Of a stretch of 64,000 nt of DNA, positions 1 through 9,811 are shown piece by piece (positions within the stretch are counted from its first letter, which is position 1; each line of letters opens with the position of its first letter). The DNA comes from Roseovarius nubinhibens ISM. Its GTDB lineage: Bacteria > Pseudomonadota > Alphaproteobacteria > Rhodobacterales > Rhodobacteraceae. The stretch spans positions 3,340,602 to 3,404,601 of the forward strand of contig NZ_CH724156.1 in NCBI RefSeq assembly GCF_000152625.1, written 5' to 3'. The notes under the pieces were generated by a model. That model ran no database searches and was not told where the DNA came from. It saw only the letters and a list, made by a program, of their open reading frames with translations. Both the position numbers and the translations under genes were made by a program.

Positions 1-567
<567 letters not shown>

Positions 568-591
568 TCCCCAAGGGACAAAAAACCACAG

Positions 592-618
592 GGGCGTCCC
601 ATCCGGGGCGCCCTTTTT
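592..618 (+). terminator. intrinsic terminator of katG
   Basis: Nine-base stem (592-600 with 605-613, one G-T wobble), four-base loop ATCC, then five T. It sits directly behind katG. Confidence 0.85.
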
Positions 619-688
619 CGTTGGACGTGGAGCGGCGAGGCCGCTACACCGCGCGCGATCCCCGCGCGGCAAGGACAAGAGCACGATC

Positions 689-1414
689 ATGGACTGGCAG
701 GCACATCGGCGCGACGCCCACGCATTGGGCCGGACGCAGGAATTTCTCAAACAGATCATCTACGGCGGCAATGACGGGATCGTCACCACCTTTGCCATCG
801 TCGCGGGCTTTGCCGGGGCCTCGGCCGAGGGCGTGCTGCAGATCGGTGGTCTGGCGGTGCTGGTCTTTGGCCTCGCCAATCTCTTTGCCGATGCGGTCTC
901 GATGGGGCTTGGCGAATTTCTCTCGCTCCGGTCCCAGCATGACCTCTACCGCAAACGCCGCGAGAGCGAGCTGCGCGAGATCGCCGAGAACCCCGATCAC
1001 GAGAGGATGGAGCTCTTCGAGATCCTGCGCCAGCGCGGCGTGCCCCCCGGCGAGGCCGACACCGCCGCCGAACTGTTGTCGCGGCATCCCTCGATCATGG
1101 CCGATCTGATGATGACCTATGAATTCGGCATGAGCCACCCCGAGGATGACAGCCCGGCACTCAGCGGGCTGTTCACCTTCCTCGCCTTCGTGGTTTTCGG
1201 CGCGGTGCCGCTCTTGCCCTATTTCGTGATGGAACCCACGCCACAGGCCTTCTGGTGGTCGGTCGCCACGACCTTTGGCGCGCTTTCCGCGCTCGGCCTC
1301 TTGCGCTGGAACGCCACGGGCGAACCCATCGCCCGCAGCGTCGGCGAAACCATCCTCGTCGGCGCGGTCTGTGCCGTGGTGGCCTATGGCGTGGGGCTCG
1401 TCGTCGCCGGCTAG
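689..1414 (+). CDS. VIT1/CCC1-family iron or manganese transporter
   Basis: 241-residue membrane protein. It starts with a soluble segment containing the family signature IIYGGNDGIVTTFAIVAG (about residues 23-40), where the Asp of the first helix is a metal-path residue in the family. A second helix (LVFGLANLFADAVSMGLGEFLS) precedes a charged cytoplasmic loop rich in Glu and Arg (about 95-150), and three hydrophobic helices follow at about 160-240. VIT1/CCC1 proteins move Fe2+ or Mn2+ across membranes in exchange for protons. In bacteria they are probably efflux pumps. AAGGA lies about 13 bases before the ATG. Its position behind katG would fit iron and peroxide stress management, but that is inference. 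The last codon shares the palindrome CTAG with the stop of the convergent gene. Confidence 0.85.
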   Translation: MDWQAHRRDAHALGRTQEFLKQIIYGGNDGIVTTFAIVAGFAGASAEGVLQIGGLAVLVFGLANLFADAVSMGLGEFLSLRSQHDLYRKRRESELREIAENPDHERMELFEILRQRGVPPGEADTAAELLSRHPSIMADLMMTYEFGMSHPEDDSPALSGLFTFLAFVVFGAVPLLPYFVMEPTPQAFWWSVATTFGALSALGLLRWNATGEPIARSVGETILVGAVCAVVAYGVGLVVAG

Positions 1415-2532
1415 CCGATCATCGCCGCCTCATCGCCAAGCCCGTCATAGAACCGCTTGAGCCGTTGTAACGCGATGCGCAGCACGATCTTGCCCGACCG
1501 CGCCGACCAGCCCATGCGCCGCTCGGCACTCTCGAGCCCCTCGAGATGACAGCAGCAGCGCAGCGCAATATCGCCAAGCCCCGGTCCGAGGTCGCGCAGC
1601 GCCGCCTCTACCCTTCCGCGCGGCCCCTTGATCCCCACCGGCCCGGTCTCGGCGCTCTCAAGACATTGCCCCCAGTCGGGCACCGCCCCGCCCGCCCCCA
1701 TCTGGGCCAGCTCGAAATCCTCGCGCAGCCGCTCGCCCACCCGGACCAGCTCGGGCGCCAGAAACTGCCCGCCCTCCTTGTCGCGCCGCCGCGACAGCGC
1801 GGCAAGCGGCGTCTCGCTCGGGGCCATCGCCGGATCGCGCCGCGCCTCCGCCGCGTCCGTGTCCACCATCGCACTGCTCTCGAGATGCGCCAGCATCGCG
1901 CCCAGCGCCGCACGCCCCGCCCCGGTGATGTAATAGCGCGACACCGGCCCCGGCGCGTCACAGCTGATCCAGCCCTTGAGCGCCATCGCCTCGGCCACAT
2001 CGCGATCGGTGACCGCGGTGCGGGTCTGCGTCCCGGCCTCGGTCTCTCGCACCACCACGGCCTTTTCCATGCTCATCGCGACCGCCATCAGCGCGCCACG
2101 CTCGCAGAGCCTGCGCAACAGCCGCAGCGCCTCGCCCTGCAGCCGTTCATCGCTCAGGTTCCGTTCAGGGGGATGGGTTGGCCGTATCATCACGCTCTCC
2201 TTGGCTGGAGAACCGGTGCCTCCTGACTTGACCAGCCCAGCGCCCAGACGTCGCAACGCCTGATCCACCAGAAGATCGTCCCGAAGGGCCTCATAAGATC
2301 GAATACGACGCAGCACTGTCGACGCGTGACAGCCCGTTTCCCGGGCCAGCGCACGGATCGGAGCACCTGTTTCTATATGCCGAAGATAGAGCTTGGCCGG
2401 CTCAGGAACCCAGTTGGGCAGGCTTGCAACCATGTCACCGCCGCAGATCGCCTCGCCCATCGCTGAACCTCCATGTCCCGTCCCCTGCATCATCGCTGCA
2501 GCCTTGTTGTCCACAGACTTCTCCACAATCAC
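1411..2532 (-). CDS. helix-turn-helix protein with a C-terminal DUF6456-type domain
   Basis: 373-residue soluble protein of the kind I know from alphaproteobacteria as DUF6456. Near the N-terminus, IRALARETGCHASTVLRRIR (about residues 58-77) reads as a helix-turn-helix. A Gly/Ala-rich linker and a second winged-helix-like part (EAMALKGWISCDAPGPVSRYYI) follow. The C-terminal 130 residues carry the conserved block with PLAALSRRRDKEG, FLAPELVRVGERLREDFELAQM and ALRDLGPGLGDIAL. The function is unknown; DNA binding is inferred from the HTH. The longest frame begins with GTG at 2532. An ATG at residue 14 (preceded by AAGG) or the ATG at residue 34 close to the conserved part are alternatives, so the start is uncertain. 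It is convergent with the VIT gene, with overlapping stop codons. Confidence 0.7.
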   Translation of the reverse strand: MIVEKSVDNKAAAMMQGTGHGGSAMGEAICGGDMVASLPNWVPEPAKLYLRHIETGAPIRALARETGCHASTVLRRIRSYEALRDDLLVDQALRRLGAGLVKSGGTGSPAKESVMIRPTHPPERNLSDERLQGEALRLLRRLCERGALMAVAMSMEKAVVVRETEAGTQTRTAVTDRDVAEAMALKGWISCDAPGPVSRYYITGAGRAALGAMLAHLESSAMVDTDAAEARRDPAMAPSETPLAALSRRRDKEGGQFLAPELVRVGERLREDFELAQMGAGGAVPDWGQCLESAETGPVGIKGPRGRVEAALRDLGPGLGDIALRCCCHLEGLESAERRMGWSARSGKIVLRIALQRLKRFYDGLGDEAAMIG

Positions 2533-2709
2533 GCCTTCTCAACCTAAAGAGGAATTTCTTACCGGTTCGTTAATTGTCTCCCGTCCGGAAACTATTGTTG
2601 ATGATCGGTTAACAACCAGAAGGACCACCGTTCGCTCCCCAAGCGCCTCGCGCAACACAACTTTTGGCTGTGCCTTACTGGCGGCTCACCCAAAGGAAAG
2701 GGACCAACG

Positions 2710-3081
2710 ATGGTTGAAACATTAAAAGAATTCACCGCCCTGAGCCGCCCGCGCCTGTTGCTGCGCGCCGCCCGTCTGGGTCTGCGGGATTATCACCGCG
2801 CCACGCATCTGCCGCGCCTGCTGGGGCAGGCCCTGCCCGCCCAGAACAGCCTCGTGCTGCGCCGGTTGATGGAAAAGGAAACGGCGCTGAATGCTCAGCG
2901 CCGTCTCGGTGCGATTGGGTATCGCGTGGCCGATCATCTCGACCTGTTGATCGCCATGATGGACGAGGCACGCCGCATCGGCCTGATCGAGGAAACTGCC
3001 CCCGACCCGAACCGCGCGCCCGCGCCTGCCCCCGATCAGGAAAACGCGTCGGGCATCGATTCTTTCTTGCGCGCCACGTAA
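2710..3081 (+). CDS. small DUF6477-like protein
   Basis: 123 residues, basic and helical, with a good ribosome site (AAAGGAAAGG) before the ATG. It resembles a small family restricted to Rhodobacterales that I remember as DUF6477: LSRPRLLLRAARLGLRDYHR near the N-terminus, then LVLRRLMEKETALNAQRRLGAIGY and DHLDLLIAMMDEAR. The C-terminus is Pro-rich. No catalytic motif is visible and the function is unknown. Its 3' end overlaps the end of the convergent methyltransferase gene by 46 bases. It is divergent from the HTH gene across a 177-base AT-rich gap that probably holds both promoters. Confidence 0.65.
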   Translation: MVETLKEFTALSRPRLLLRAARLGLRDYHRATHLPRLLGQALPAQNSLVLRRLMEKETALNAQRRLGAIGYRVADHLDLLIAMMDEARRIGLIEETAPDPNRAPAPAPDQENASGIDSFLRAT

Positions 3082-4580
3082 CCCGCCAGCGCCTCGGCAA
3101 TCGCCGGGTCCATCTCGGGCTGCTGGTAATTCGCGATCAGGTGATCCACCCGCGACGTCGCCAGCGCCCGCGTATCCCGCGCGCCTTCCTCGTCCCAGGT
3201 CTCGAAGGGCTTGTAGTCGAACAGTTCGGTCTTCCAGAAGGCCGATTTGAAATTCGCCTGCGTGTGCGCACAGCCGAGGTAATGCCCGCCCGGGCCGACC
3301 TCGCGGATCGCGTCCATCGCCTGCGAGTTTTCATCCACCGGCACGCCCTTGGCCAGCCCGTGCAGCACGCCGAGCTGATCGGCATCCATGACGAATTTCT
3401 CGAAATCCGCCACCAGCCCGCCTTCGAGCCAGCCACAGGAATGGAGCATAAAGTTCACCCCCGACAGCAGACCCATGTTGAGACTGTTCGCCGTCTCATA
3501 GGCCGCCTGCGCATCGGGCAGTTTCGAGCCACAGAACGACCCTGCCGAACGATAGGGCAGACCCAGACGCCGGGCGAGCTGCCCCGCCCCATAGGTGATG
3601 AGCGCGGCCTCCGGCGTGCCAAAGGTCGGCGCGCCCGAGTTCATGTCGATCGAGCTCACAAAGGCGCCAAAGATCGCCGGCGCGCCGGGACGCACGAGCT
3701 GATTATAGGCCACGCCCGCCAGAACCTCGGCCAGAACCTGCGTCAGCGTGCCCGCGACGCTCACAGGTGCCATCGCCCCGCCCACGATAAAGGGTGAAAT
3801 GATGCAGGCCTGGTTGTTCTCGGCATAGACCTCCATCGCGCCCATCATCACATCGTCGAAGGTCATCGGCGAGTTGATGTTGATGAGCGAGGTCATCACC
3901 GTGTTCTCGGGCACGAAATCCTCGCCAAAGAGGATCTTGCACATATCGACACTGTCCTGCGCCCGGCTCGCCTCGGTCACCGACCCCATGAAGGGTTTGT
4001 CCGACAGCGTCATATGCGCCATCAGCATGTCGAGGTGACGCTTGTTCACCGGCACATCGGTGGGCTCGCAAACGGTGCCCCCCGAATGATGGAGCCATTT
4101 CGACATATAGGCGAGTTTCACGAATTTCTCGAAATCGGCCATGGTCGCATAGCGGCGGCCACCGGCGGCATCGCGCACGAAGGGCGGGCCATAGACCGGG
4201 GCCAGCACCATGTTGCGGCCACCAATGACCACGGATTTGTCGCGGTTGCGGGCATATTGGGTAAATTCGCTCGGCGCGGTCGAGCAGAGCTTGCGCGCCA
4301 GACCGCGCGGGATGCGCACCCGCTCGCCGGTCACATCGGCCCCGGCATTGCGCCACCGTTCAAGGGCTGCGGGGTTGTCCACGAAATTGACGCCGACCTC
4401 TTCCAGCACGATCTCCGCGTTGGTTTCGATCACTTCGAGCGCCTCTTCGGTCAGCACTTCGAAATTGGGGATATTGCGTTCAATATATTTGGCGGTCTCA
4501 ATCCGGATCGAGGTCCGTTCTGCCCGGCGCGCTGCGCCCCCACCACCGCGTCCACGCCGACGTGCTGCTGCTTCTGTCAT
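3036..4580 (-). CDS. trimethylamine methyltransferase family protein (MttB-like, non-pyrrolysine)
   Basis: 514-residue soluble protein of the MttB superfamily, which moves a methyl group from a quaternary or tertiary amine to a corrinoid protein. Recognisable parts are LEEVGVNFVDNPAALERWRNAGADV near the N-terminus, MVLAPVYGPPFVRDAAGGRRYATMADFEKFVKL, the VCEPTDVPVNKRHLDML segment, and the C-terminal EVGPGGHYLGCAHTQANFK and ELFDYKPFETWDEEGARD. The frame is open to full length with no in-frame TAG, so it is not the pyrrolysine-containing MttB. It belongs to the branch where characterised members demethylate glycine betaine, proline betaine or carnitine, and the substrate here cannot be told. The N-terminal ATG at 4580 is followed by an Arg/Gly-rich tail. 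No corrinoid protein gene lies beside it, but a ferredoxin-ASKHA reactivator is at 21622. Confidence 0.85.
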   Translation of the reverse strand: MTEAAARRRGRGGGGAARRAERTSIRIETAKYIERNIPNFEVLTEEALEVIETNAEIVLEEVGVNFVDNPAALERWRNAGADVTGERVRIPRGLARKLCSTAPSEFTQYARNRDKSVVIGGRNMVLAPVYGPPFVRDAAGGRRYATMADFEKFVKLAYMSKWLHHSGGTVCEPTDVPVNKRHLDMLMAHMTLSDKPFMGSVTEASRAQDSVDMCKILFGEDFVPENTVMTSLININSPMTFDDVMMGAMEVYAENNQACIISPFIVGGAMAPVSVAGTLTQVLAEVLAGVAYNQLVRPGAPAIFGAFVSSIDMNSGAPTFGTPEAALITYGAGQLARRLGLPYRSAGSFCGSKLPDAQAAYETANSLNMGLLSGVNFMLHSCGWLEGGLVADFEKFVMDADQLGVLHGLAKGVPVDENSQAMDAIREVGPGGHYLGCAHTQANFKSAFWKTELFDYKPFETWDEEGARDTRALATSRVDHLIANYQQPEMDPAIAEALAGYVARKKESMPDAFS

Positions 4581-4882
4581 GTCTTTTTGTTCCCTTGAAC
4601 TCACTCGGCCGCTCTCGATGGCCCGGTGAAGGGGGATGTATCCTACCCTGTGCGGGTCCCGATGGAAGGATTCGCCCCTTGGCGACCGAAAACGACATTT
4701 CGGCGTTTTCAGGGGGCGTAAAATGACAAAAATACAGACCCACCCGCCGCTTGCCTGCCGCCGCACCGCATATCTGGCACCGGCACCCCGCCTCGGCCCG
4801 ACACCTAAACCGCGCCCAGTCGACAGCCATTCCGCGCCTTTTGGGCCTTGCGCGATTGGCGATCTGGCGGTAACTGCCAGAC
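4581..4882. promoter_or_regulatory. 302-base divergent control region between the MttB homologue and guaA
   Basis: No gene is visible. The one clear element is an inverted repeat GAAAACG (4688-4694) / CGTTTTC (4704-4710) with a nine-base spacer, of operator size. It lies 108 bases from the methyltransferase start and 173 bases from guaA, so the methyltransferase is the more likely target. Confident promoter boxes could not be assigned. Confidence 0.4.
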
Positions 4883-6454
4883 ATGATCCAGGACACCCAT
4901 GACCGCCTTCTCATCATAGACTTCGGCAGCCAGGTCACGCAGCTTATTGCGCGCCGCCTGCGCGAATTGAACGTCTATTGCGAAATCCACCCCTATCAGA
5001 ACGTGACCGACGCCTTCCTGGCCGAGTTCGCGCCCAAGGCCGTGATCTTCTCCGGCGGGCCGGATTCGGTGATGCGCGACGGCTCGCCGCGTCCGCCGAA
5101 ATCGGTCTATGACCTCGGCGTGCCGATCCTCGGCATCTGCTACGGGCAACAGGTGATGATGCATGATCTCGGCGGTCGGGTCGAGGCGGGCGAACATGCC
5201 ACGGCCGAATTTGGCCGCGCCTTCGTGACCCCCTCCGAAGACCGCATCGATCTGCTCACCGGCTGGTTCATGGACGGCTCGGGCCGCGAACAGGTCTGGA
5301 TGAGCCATGGCGACCATGTCGCCGAAATCGCCCCCGGTTTCTCGGTCTATGGCACCTCGCCCGGCGCGCCTTTTGCGATCACCGCCGACGAGGACCGCAA
5401 ATTCTACGCCGTGCAATTCCACCCCGAGGTGCATCACACCCCGAACGGCAAGACGATCTACGAAAACTTCGTGCGCGCCGCCGGTTTCTCCGGCGACTGG
5501 ACCATGGGCGCCTACCGCGAAGAAGCGATCCGCAAGATCCGCGAACAGGTCGGCGACAAACAGGTGATCTGTGGCCTCTCCGGCGGCGTCGACAGCTCGG
5601 TCGCCGCCGTGCTCATCCACGAAGCCATCGGTGATCAGCTCACCTGCGTCTTCGTCGACCACGGTCTCCTGCGTCTCAACGAGGCGGATGAAGTCGTGAA
5701 GATGTTCCGCGACCATTACAACATCCCGCTGATCCATGCCGACGAATCCGAGCTCTTCCTCGGCGAGCTCGACGGCGTCTCCGACCCCGAGACCAAGCGC
5801 AAGATCATCGGCCGCCTCTTCATCGACGTGTTCCAGAAACACGCCAATTCCATCGACGGCGCCGAGTTTCTCGCCCAAGGCACGCTCTATCCCGACGTGA
5901 TCGAAAGCGTGTCTTTCTCCGGCGGCCCCTCGGTCACCATCAAGTCGCATCACAATGTGGGCGGCCTGCCCGAAAAGATGGGTCTGAAACTGGTCGAGCC
6001 GCTGCGCGAGCTCTTCAAGGACGAGGTCCGCGCTCTGGGCCGCGAACTGGGCCTGCCCGACAGTTTCATCGGCCGCCACCCCTTCCCGGGGCCGGGCCTC
6101 GCCATCCGCTGCCCCGGCGAGATCACCCGCGAAAAGCTCGAGATCCTGCGCAAGGCCGACGCGGTCTATATCGACCAGATCCGCAAACACGGTCTCTACG
6201 ACGACATCTGGCAGGCCTTCGTGGCCATCCTGCCGGTCCGCACCGTGGGCGTGATGGGCGACGGGCGCACCTATGATTTCGCCTGCGCGCTGCGCGCGGT
6301 GACCAGCGTCGATGGCATGACGGCGGATTACTACCCGTTCAGCCATGATTTCCTCGGCGAAACCGCGACCCGCATCATCAACGAAGTGCGCGGCATCAAT
6401 CGGGTGACCTATGACGTCACATCCAAACCCCCCGGCACGATTGAATGGGAGTGA
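4883..6454 (+). CDS. guaA: GMP synthase (glutamine-hydrolysing)
   Basis: 523 residues, full length. It converts XMP to GMP using ATP and glutamine, the last step of GMP synthesis in the cytoplasm. The N-terminal class I amidotransferase has the nucleophile Cys86 in GICYGQQ and the His180/Glu182 pair in FHPEVHHT. The ATP-pyrophosphatase P-loop SGGVDSS is at 233-239. The C-terminal dimerisation domain ends with [13 protein letters not shown], the usual family end. It stands alone: a divergent gene lies upstream and two hairpins follow the stop. Confidence 0.97.
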   Translation: MIQDTHDRLLIIDFGSQVTQLIARRLRELNVYCEIHPYQNVTDAFLAEFAPKAVIFSGGPDSVMRDGSPRPPKSVYDLGVPILGICYGQQVMMHDLGGRVEAGEHATAEFGRAFVTPSEDRIDLLTGWFMDGSGREQVWMSHGDHVAEIAPGFSVYGTSPGAPFAITADEDRKFYAVQFHPEVHHTPNGKTIYENFVRAAGFSGDWTMGAYREEAIRKIREQVGDKQVICGLSGGVDSSVAAVLIHEAIGDQLTCVFVDHGLLRLNEADEVVKMFRDHYNIPLIHADESELFLGELDGVSDPETKRKIIGRLFIDVFQKHANSIDGAEFLAQGTLYPDVIESVSFSGGPSVTIKSHHNVGGLPEKMGLKLVEPLRELFKDEVRALGRELGLPDSFIGRHPFPGPGLAIRCPGEITREKLEILRKADAVYIDQIRKHGLYDDIWQAFVAILPVRTVGVMGDGRTYDFACALRAVTSVDGMTADYYPFSHDFLGETATRIINEVRGINRVTYDVTSKPPGTIEWE

Positions 6455-6462
6455 GACATAGT

Positions 6463-6500
6463 CCGGGCGCAGCCCGGTAATCGCTCCAGTGGAGCGATTA
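6463..6500 (+). terminator. tandem hairpins behind guaA
   Basis: Two adjacent perfect stem-loops: CCGGGC-GCA-GCCCGG (6463-6477) and a ten-base stem, TAATCGCTCC with its complement at 6491-6500, around the loop AGT. No T tract follows, so this is either a weak terminator or an mRNA 3'-end stabiliser. Confidence 0.6.
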
Positions 6501-6617
6501 TATGTCGAACGGGCGGAGCCCCAGCGGTTCGCGCGCCCTCACACCTTACAACCTAAAATTGTACCAACCCGCCCGCGCCCTCTTGCGCGACCCGAGCCGC
6601 GCGGCTAACGCTACGTC

Positions 6618-7526
6618 ATGGCTGACGTGACCCCCACCCCTTCCGCCGCCACCCCGGCTGGCAATGACACGCTGCGCGCTGCGGCGTGGATGGTGGGCGC
6701 GATCCTGTCCTTCTCGGCCATGGCCGTGGCCGGGCGCGCCGTGAGCTTTGAACTCGATACGTTCGAGATCATGATGTACCGCAGCCTTATAGGCTTTGCC
6801 CTCGTGCTTCTCTTCGCCAGCGCCCTCGGCCGCCTGCCCGAAATCCGCACGCGCCGCTTCGGCCTGCATGTGATCCGCAACATCTGCCATTTCACCGGCC
6901 AGAACCTGTGGTTCTTCGCCATCACGGTGATCCCGCTGGCCCAGGTCTTCGCGCTCGAGTTCACTGCGCCGCTCTGGGCGCTCTTCCTCGCGCCGCTGGT
7001 GCTCGGCGAGCGGCTCACGCTGCAACGCGTCCTCGCCGCTTTCATCGGCTTTGCCGGCATCCTCATCGTGACTCGGCCAAGCCCCGACACGCTGAGCTGG
7101 GGCCTCGTCGCCGCCGCCATCGCCGCCGTAGGTTTCGCCGGCACCGCCGTCACCACCCGCCGCCTGACCCGCAACGACAGCCTCACCTGCATCCTCTTCT
7201 GGCTCACCGGGCTGCAGCTGATCTTTGGCCTGCTCTGCGCCGGGCATGATCTCGACATCGCCCTGCCCAGCGGGCCGAGCCTGCCGTGGCTCCTCATCAT
7301 CGGCCTCGGCGGGCTGGTCGCGCATTTCTGCCTGACCACCGCGTTGAAACTCGCCCCCGCCACCGTGGTCATGCCGGTCGATTTCACCCGGCTGCCGCTG
7401 ATCGCGGTGATCGGCATGGTGCTCTATGGCGAGGCGCTCGACATCTATGTCTTTATCGGCGCCGCCGTCATCTTTGCCGCGAATTACACGAATATCTGGC
7501 TCGAATCCCGGGCGCGGCGCACATGA
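6618..7526 (+). CDS. DMT-superfamily (EamA) permease
   Basis: 302-residue inner-membrane protein with ten predicted hydrophobic helices arranged as two EamA repeats (about residues 15-145 and 155-290). The second repeat ends with the typical PLIAVIGMVLYGEALDIYVFIGAAVIFAANYTN pattern, in short pieces. EamA proteins export or exchange small metabolites such as amino acids or nucleobases. The substrate cannot be read from sequence. It starts 163 bases behind guaA, past the hairpins, and is probably a separate unit. Confidence 0.85.
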   Translation: MADVTPTPSAATPAGNDTLRAAAWMVGAILSFSAMAVAGRAVSFELDTFEIMMYRSLIGFALVLLFASALGRLPEIRTRRFGLHVIRNICHFTGQNLWFFAITVIPLAQVFALEFTAPLWALFLAPLVLGERLTLQRVLAAFIGFAGILIVTRPSPDTLSWGLVAAAIAAVGFAGTAVTTRRLTRNDSLTCILFWLTGLQLIFGLLCAGHDLDIALPSGPSLPWLLIIGLGGLVAHFCLTTALKLAPATVVMPVDFTRLPLIAVIGMVLYGEALDIYVFIGAAVIFAANYTNIWLESRARRT

Positions 7527-7675
7527 CGCGCCCCATGGCCCACCTCGGCCCAGACGACAGTTTTGTGTCATTTCTGACACCCTGCGCCGCACCGCTGCGA
7601 CATGACGCCGCGTCAGAGTTGAGCGAAGTTTTGCCCAAGCTACAGTCGAGACATTGGTTTTGGAGGAGCGTAACC

Positions 7676-8740
7676 ATGAAATCCACCCTTGTGTCCGCGG
7701 CATGGGCCGCGACCGTCGCCGCAGGCGCCGCCCATGCTGGCGGTATCGAGCGCCGCGGCGACCCGTCCCAGATCCTCTTCGAAGAGGGTAATCAGTATCT
7801 CGAGTTTTCCGTCGTCCATGTCTCGCCCAATGTGAGCGGCACGAACACCACGCCGTTCCCTGTTGGCCCGACCGGCAATATCACCGAAAACTATCAGAAC
7901 TGGGCTTTTGGCTACAAACATGAGCTCAACGACAAGATCACCCTCGCCTTCGTCCTCGACGAACCTGTTGGCGCGGATGTGACCTATGACACCGCCGGCG
8001 CCTTCTTTGCCGGCTCGAGCGCCTCGGTCGACTCGATCGCTGCCACCGCGCTGATGAAATATCAGTTCAGCGACCGGATCAGCGCCTATGGCGGGCTCAA
8101 GCTGCAGGGCCTCTCCGGCTCGATCACCGTGCAATCCGTCGCCGGCACCGCCCCGAACCCCTATACGCTCAACGTCGATAAGGATTATCAGCTCGGCTAT
8201 CTCGTGGGTGCCGCCTATGAGGTGCCGGAAATCGCGATGCGCGTCGCGCTGACCTACGAATCCGAGATCGAGCATGAGTTCCGCGACAACACCGGCGCGC
8301 CCTTCAAGGTGAAGACACCGCAATCGGTGACGCTGCACGCCCAGTCGGGCATCGCCGCCAACACGCTGCTCTTCGGCTCGATCCGCTGGCGTGAATGGAC
8401 CGAATTCGCCGTCTCGCCCAGCGATTTCGTCCCGGCCCCCATCGCCTCGGGCACCTCGGATGTCTGGACCTACACGCTCGGTGTTGGCCGCAAATTCTCG
8501 GACAAGTGGAGCGGCGCCTTCTCGCTCGGCTATGAGAAAGACAATGGCGACGTGGTCGGCAACCTCTCGGGCACCGACGGCTACTGGAGCTATGGCGTCG
8601 CCGCGATCTACCAAGGCGAAGGCTACAAGATCACCACCGGCGTGCGCTACATCGACATCGGCAGCGCCAACACTTCGGTGGCAAGCTTCTCGGACAACGA
8701 CGCCGTCGCCGTCGGCATGAAGGTCGGCTGGACCTTCTGA
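7676..8740 (+). CDS. FadL/OmpP1-like outer-membrane beta-barrel protein
   Basis: 354 residues with a signal peptide (MKSTLVSAAWAATVAAGAAHA, cleavage after AHA). The mature protein starts GGIERRGDPSQILFEEGNQYLEF, typical of the N-terminal hatch region in alphaproteobacterial FadL-like transporters. Alternating hydrophobic strands fill the rest, and the last residue is Phe (VGMKVGWTF), as expected for Bam-dependent insertion. Relatives take up hydrophobic molecules such as long-chain fatty acids. The ATG at 7676 has a strong ribosome site, TGGAGGAG, and a much longer in-frame extension upstream was not used because the signal peptide fixes the start. A terminator follows. Confidence 0.8.
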   Translation: MKSTLVSAAWAATVAAGAAHAGGIERRGDPSQILFEEGNQYLEFSVVHVSPNVSGTNTTPFPVGPTGNITENYQNWAFGYKHELNDKITLAFVLDEPVGADVTYDTAGAFFAGSSASVDSIAATALMKYQFSDRISAYGGLKLQGLSGSITVQSVAGTAPNPYTLNVDKDYQLGYLVGAAYEVPEIAMRVALTYESEIEHEFRDNTGAPFKVKTPQSVTLHAQSGIAANTLLFGSIRWREWTEFAVSPSDFVPAPIASGTSDVWTYTLGVGRKFSDKWSGAFSLGYEKDNGDVVGNLSGTDGYWSYGVAAIYQGEGYKITTGVRYIDIGSANTSVASFSDNDAVAVGMKVGWTF

Positions 8741-8770
8741 TCCCGACCGCACCTCGACACGACATGGAAA

Positions 8771-8795
8771 CCCCGCCACTCTGGCGGGGTTTTTC
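8771..8795 (+). terminator. intrinsic terminator of the outer-membrane protein gene
   Basis: Eight-base perfect stem CCCCGCCA / TGGCGGGG with a CTC loop, followed by six T. Confidence 0.9.
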
Positions 8796-8872
8796 CTTGC
8801 CCCGGCGCGGCTTGCATTGACGCCCCCCGCGCCTCTGGCTACCACTCTGGCGGACATAAGGACGGACCGCCC

Positions 8873-9733
8873 ATGATCTATCAAAGCGCAAAAGACTGGC
8901 AAAGCGCCCCGCAAAAACGGGTGCTCTTCTATGGCATGTCTGGCCTCGGCAAGACCTTCCTGTCGAACCTCCTGCGCGACGCGGGCGGCTGGTTCCACTA
9001 TTCCATCGATTACCGGATCGGCACCCGCTACATGGGCGAGCTCATCGCCGACAACGCCAAGGCCCACGCCATGCAGGTGCCTTTCCTGCGCGACCTGCTG
9101 CTGTCGGATTCGATCTATATCGGCTCGAACATCACCTTCAACAATCTCGCCCCGGTCTCGACCTATCTCGGCAAGCCCGGCGATCCCACGCGCGGCGGCC
9201 TGCCCTATGCCGAATACACCCGGCGGCAGGAACAGTTCCGCCATGCCGAGATTTCGGCGCTGATGGACACCTCCCATTTCATCAGCCGCGCCCAGAGCCT
9301 CTATGGCTACCCGCATTTCATCTGCGACACCGGCGGCTCGATCTGCGAATGGGCCGATGGCGACGATCCCAACGACCCGCTGCTGACGGAACTGTCGCAA
9401 CATTGCCTGCTGATCTATCTGCAAGGCTCCGACGCCCATACCGAGGCGCTCATTCGCCGCTTTGACCGCGCGCCGAAACCGATGGCCTATCAGCCCGAGT
9501 TTCTCGCCGAGGCCTGGACGCAATATCTGGCCGAGCAGAACGTTACCGCCGACAAGGTCGATCCCGACAGCTTCATCCGCTGGACCTATGCCCGCGCGCT
9601 GGCCCACCGCAAACCGCGCTACGAGGCGATGGCGAAATGGGGCATCACCCTGCCCGCCAGCGAGGTCTCCGACGTGCGCAGCGCCGAGGATTTCGACGCG
9701 TTGGTGGCCCGTGCCCTCGACATGCGCGGCTAA
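8873..9733 (+). CDS. conserved P-loop ATPase of unknown function
   Basis: 286-residue soluble protein. The Walker A motif is GMSGLGKT (residues 21-28), directly after a beta strand (RVLFYG). SIDYRIGTRYMGE follows where kinases place substrate residues. A possible second strand is HFICDTGGSICEWADG (about 143-158), and the segment CLLIYLQGSDAHTEALIRRF resembles the lid region of nucleotide or shikimate-type kinases. I do not recognise a named family beyond conserved proteins annotated as ATPase in Rhodobacteraceae. A small-molecule or protein kinase is possible but unproven. It is preceded by a terminator and followed 78 bases later by metA, so it may be monocistronic. Confidence 0.65.
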   Translation: MIYQSAKDWQSAPQKRVLFYGMSGLGKTFLSNLLRDAGGWFHYSIDYRIGTRYMGELIADNAKAHAMQVPFLRDLLLSDSIYIGSNITFNNLAPVSTYLGKPGDPTRGGLPYAEYTRRQEQFRHAEISALMDTSHFISRAQSLYGYPHFICDTGGSICEWADGDDPNDPLLTELSQHCLLIYLQGSDAHTEALIRRFDRAPKPMAYQPEFLAEAWTQYLAEQNVTADKVDPDSFIRWTYARALAHRKPRYEAMAKWGITLPASEVSDVRSAEDFDALVARALDMRG

Positions 9734-9811
9734 AACGCCCATCTAGGGCGCGCGGCCTCCCGGCCATCCGACACCCTGACACCTGAAACAACCTGCAAAC
9801 GGACCTGTCCC

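Noticed and set aside
3036..4580. MttB homologue as a pyrrolysine enzyme
   Set aside because: No in-frame TAG occurs and the protein is full length without one. No pyl genes are seen.
7640..9742. A 700-codon minus-strand frame across the outer-membrane protein and P-loop genes
   Set aside because: It crosses a terminator and two real genes with clear motifs, and its composition is typical of antisense noise.
9734..9811. SAM-II riboswitch before metA
   Set aside because: The 78-base leader lacks the conserved pseudoknot sequence of that riboswitch.
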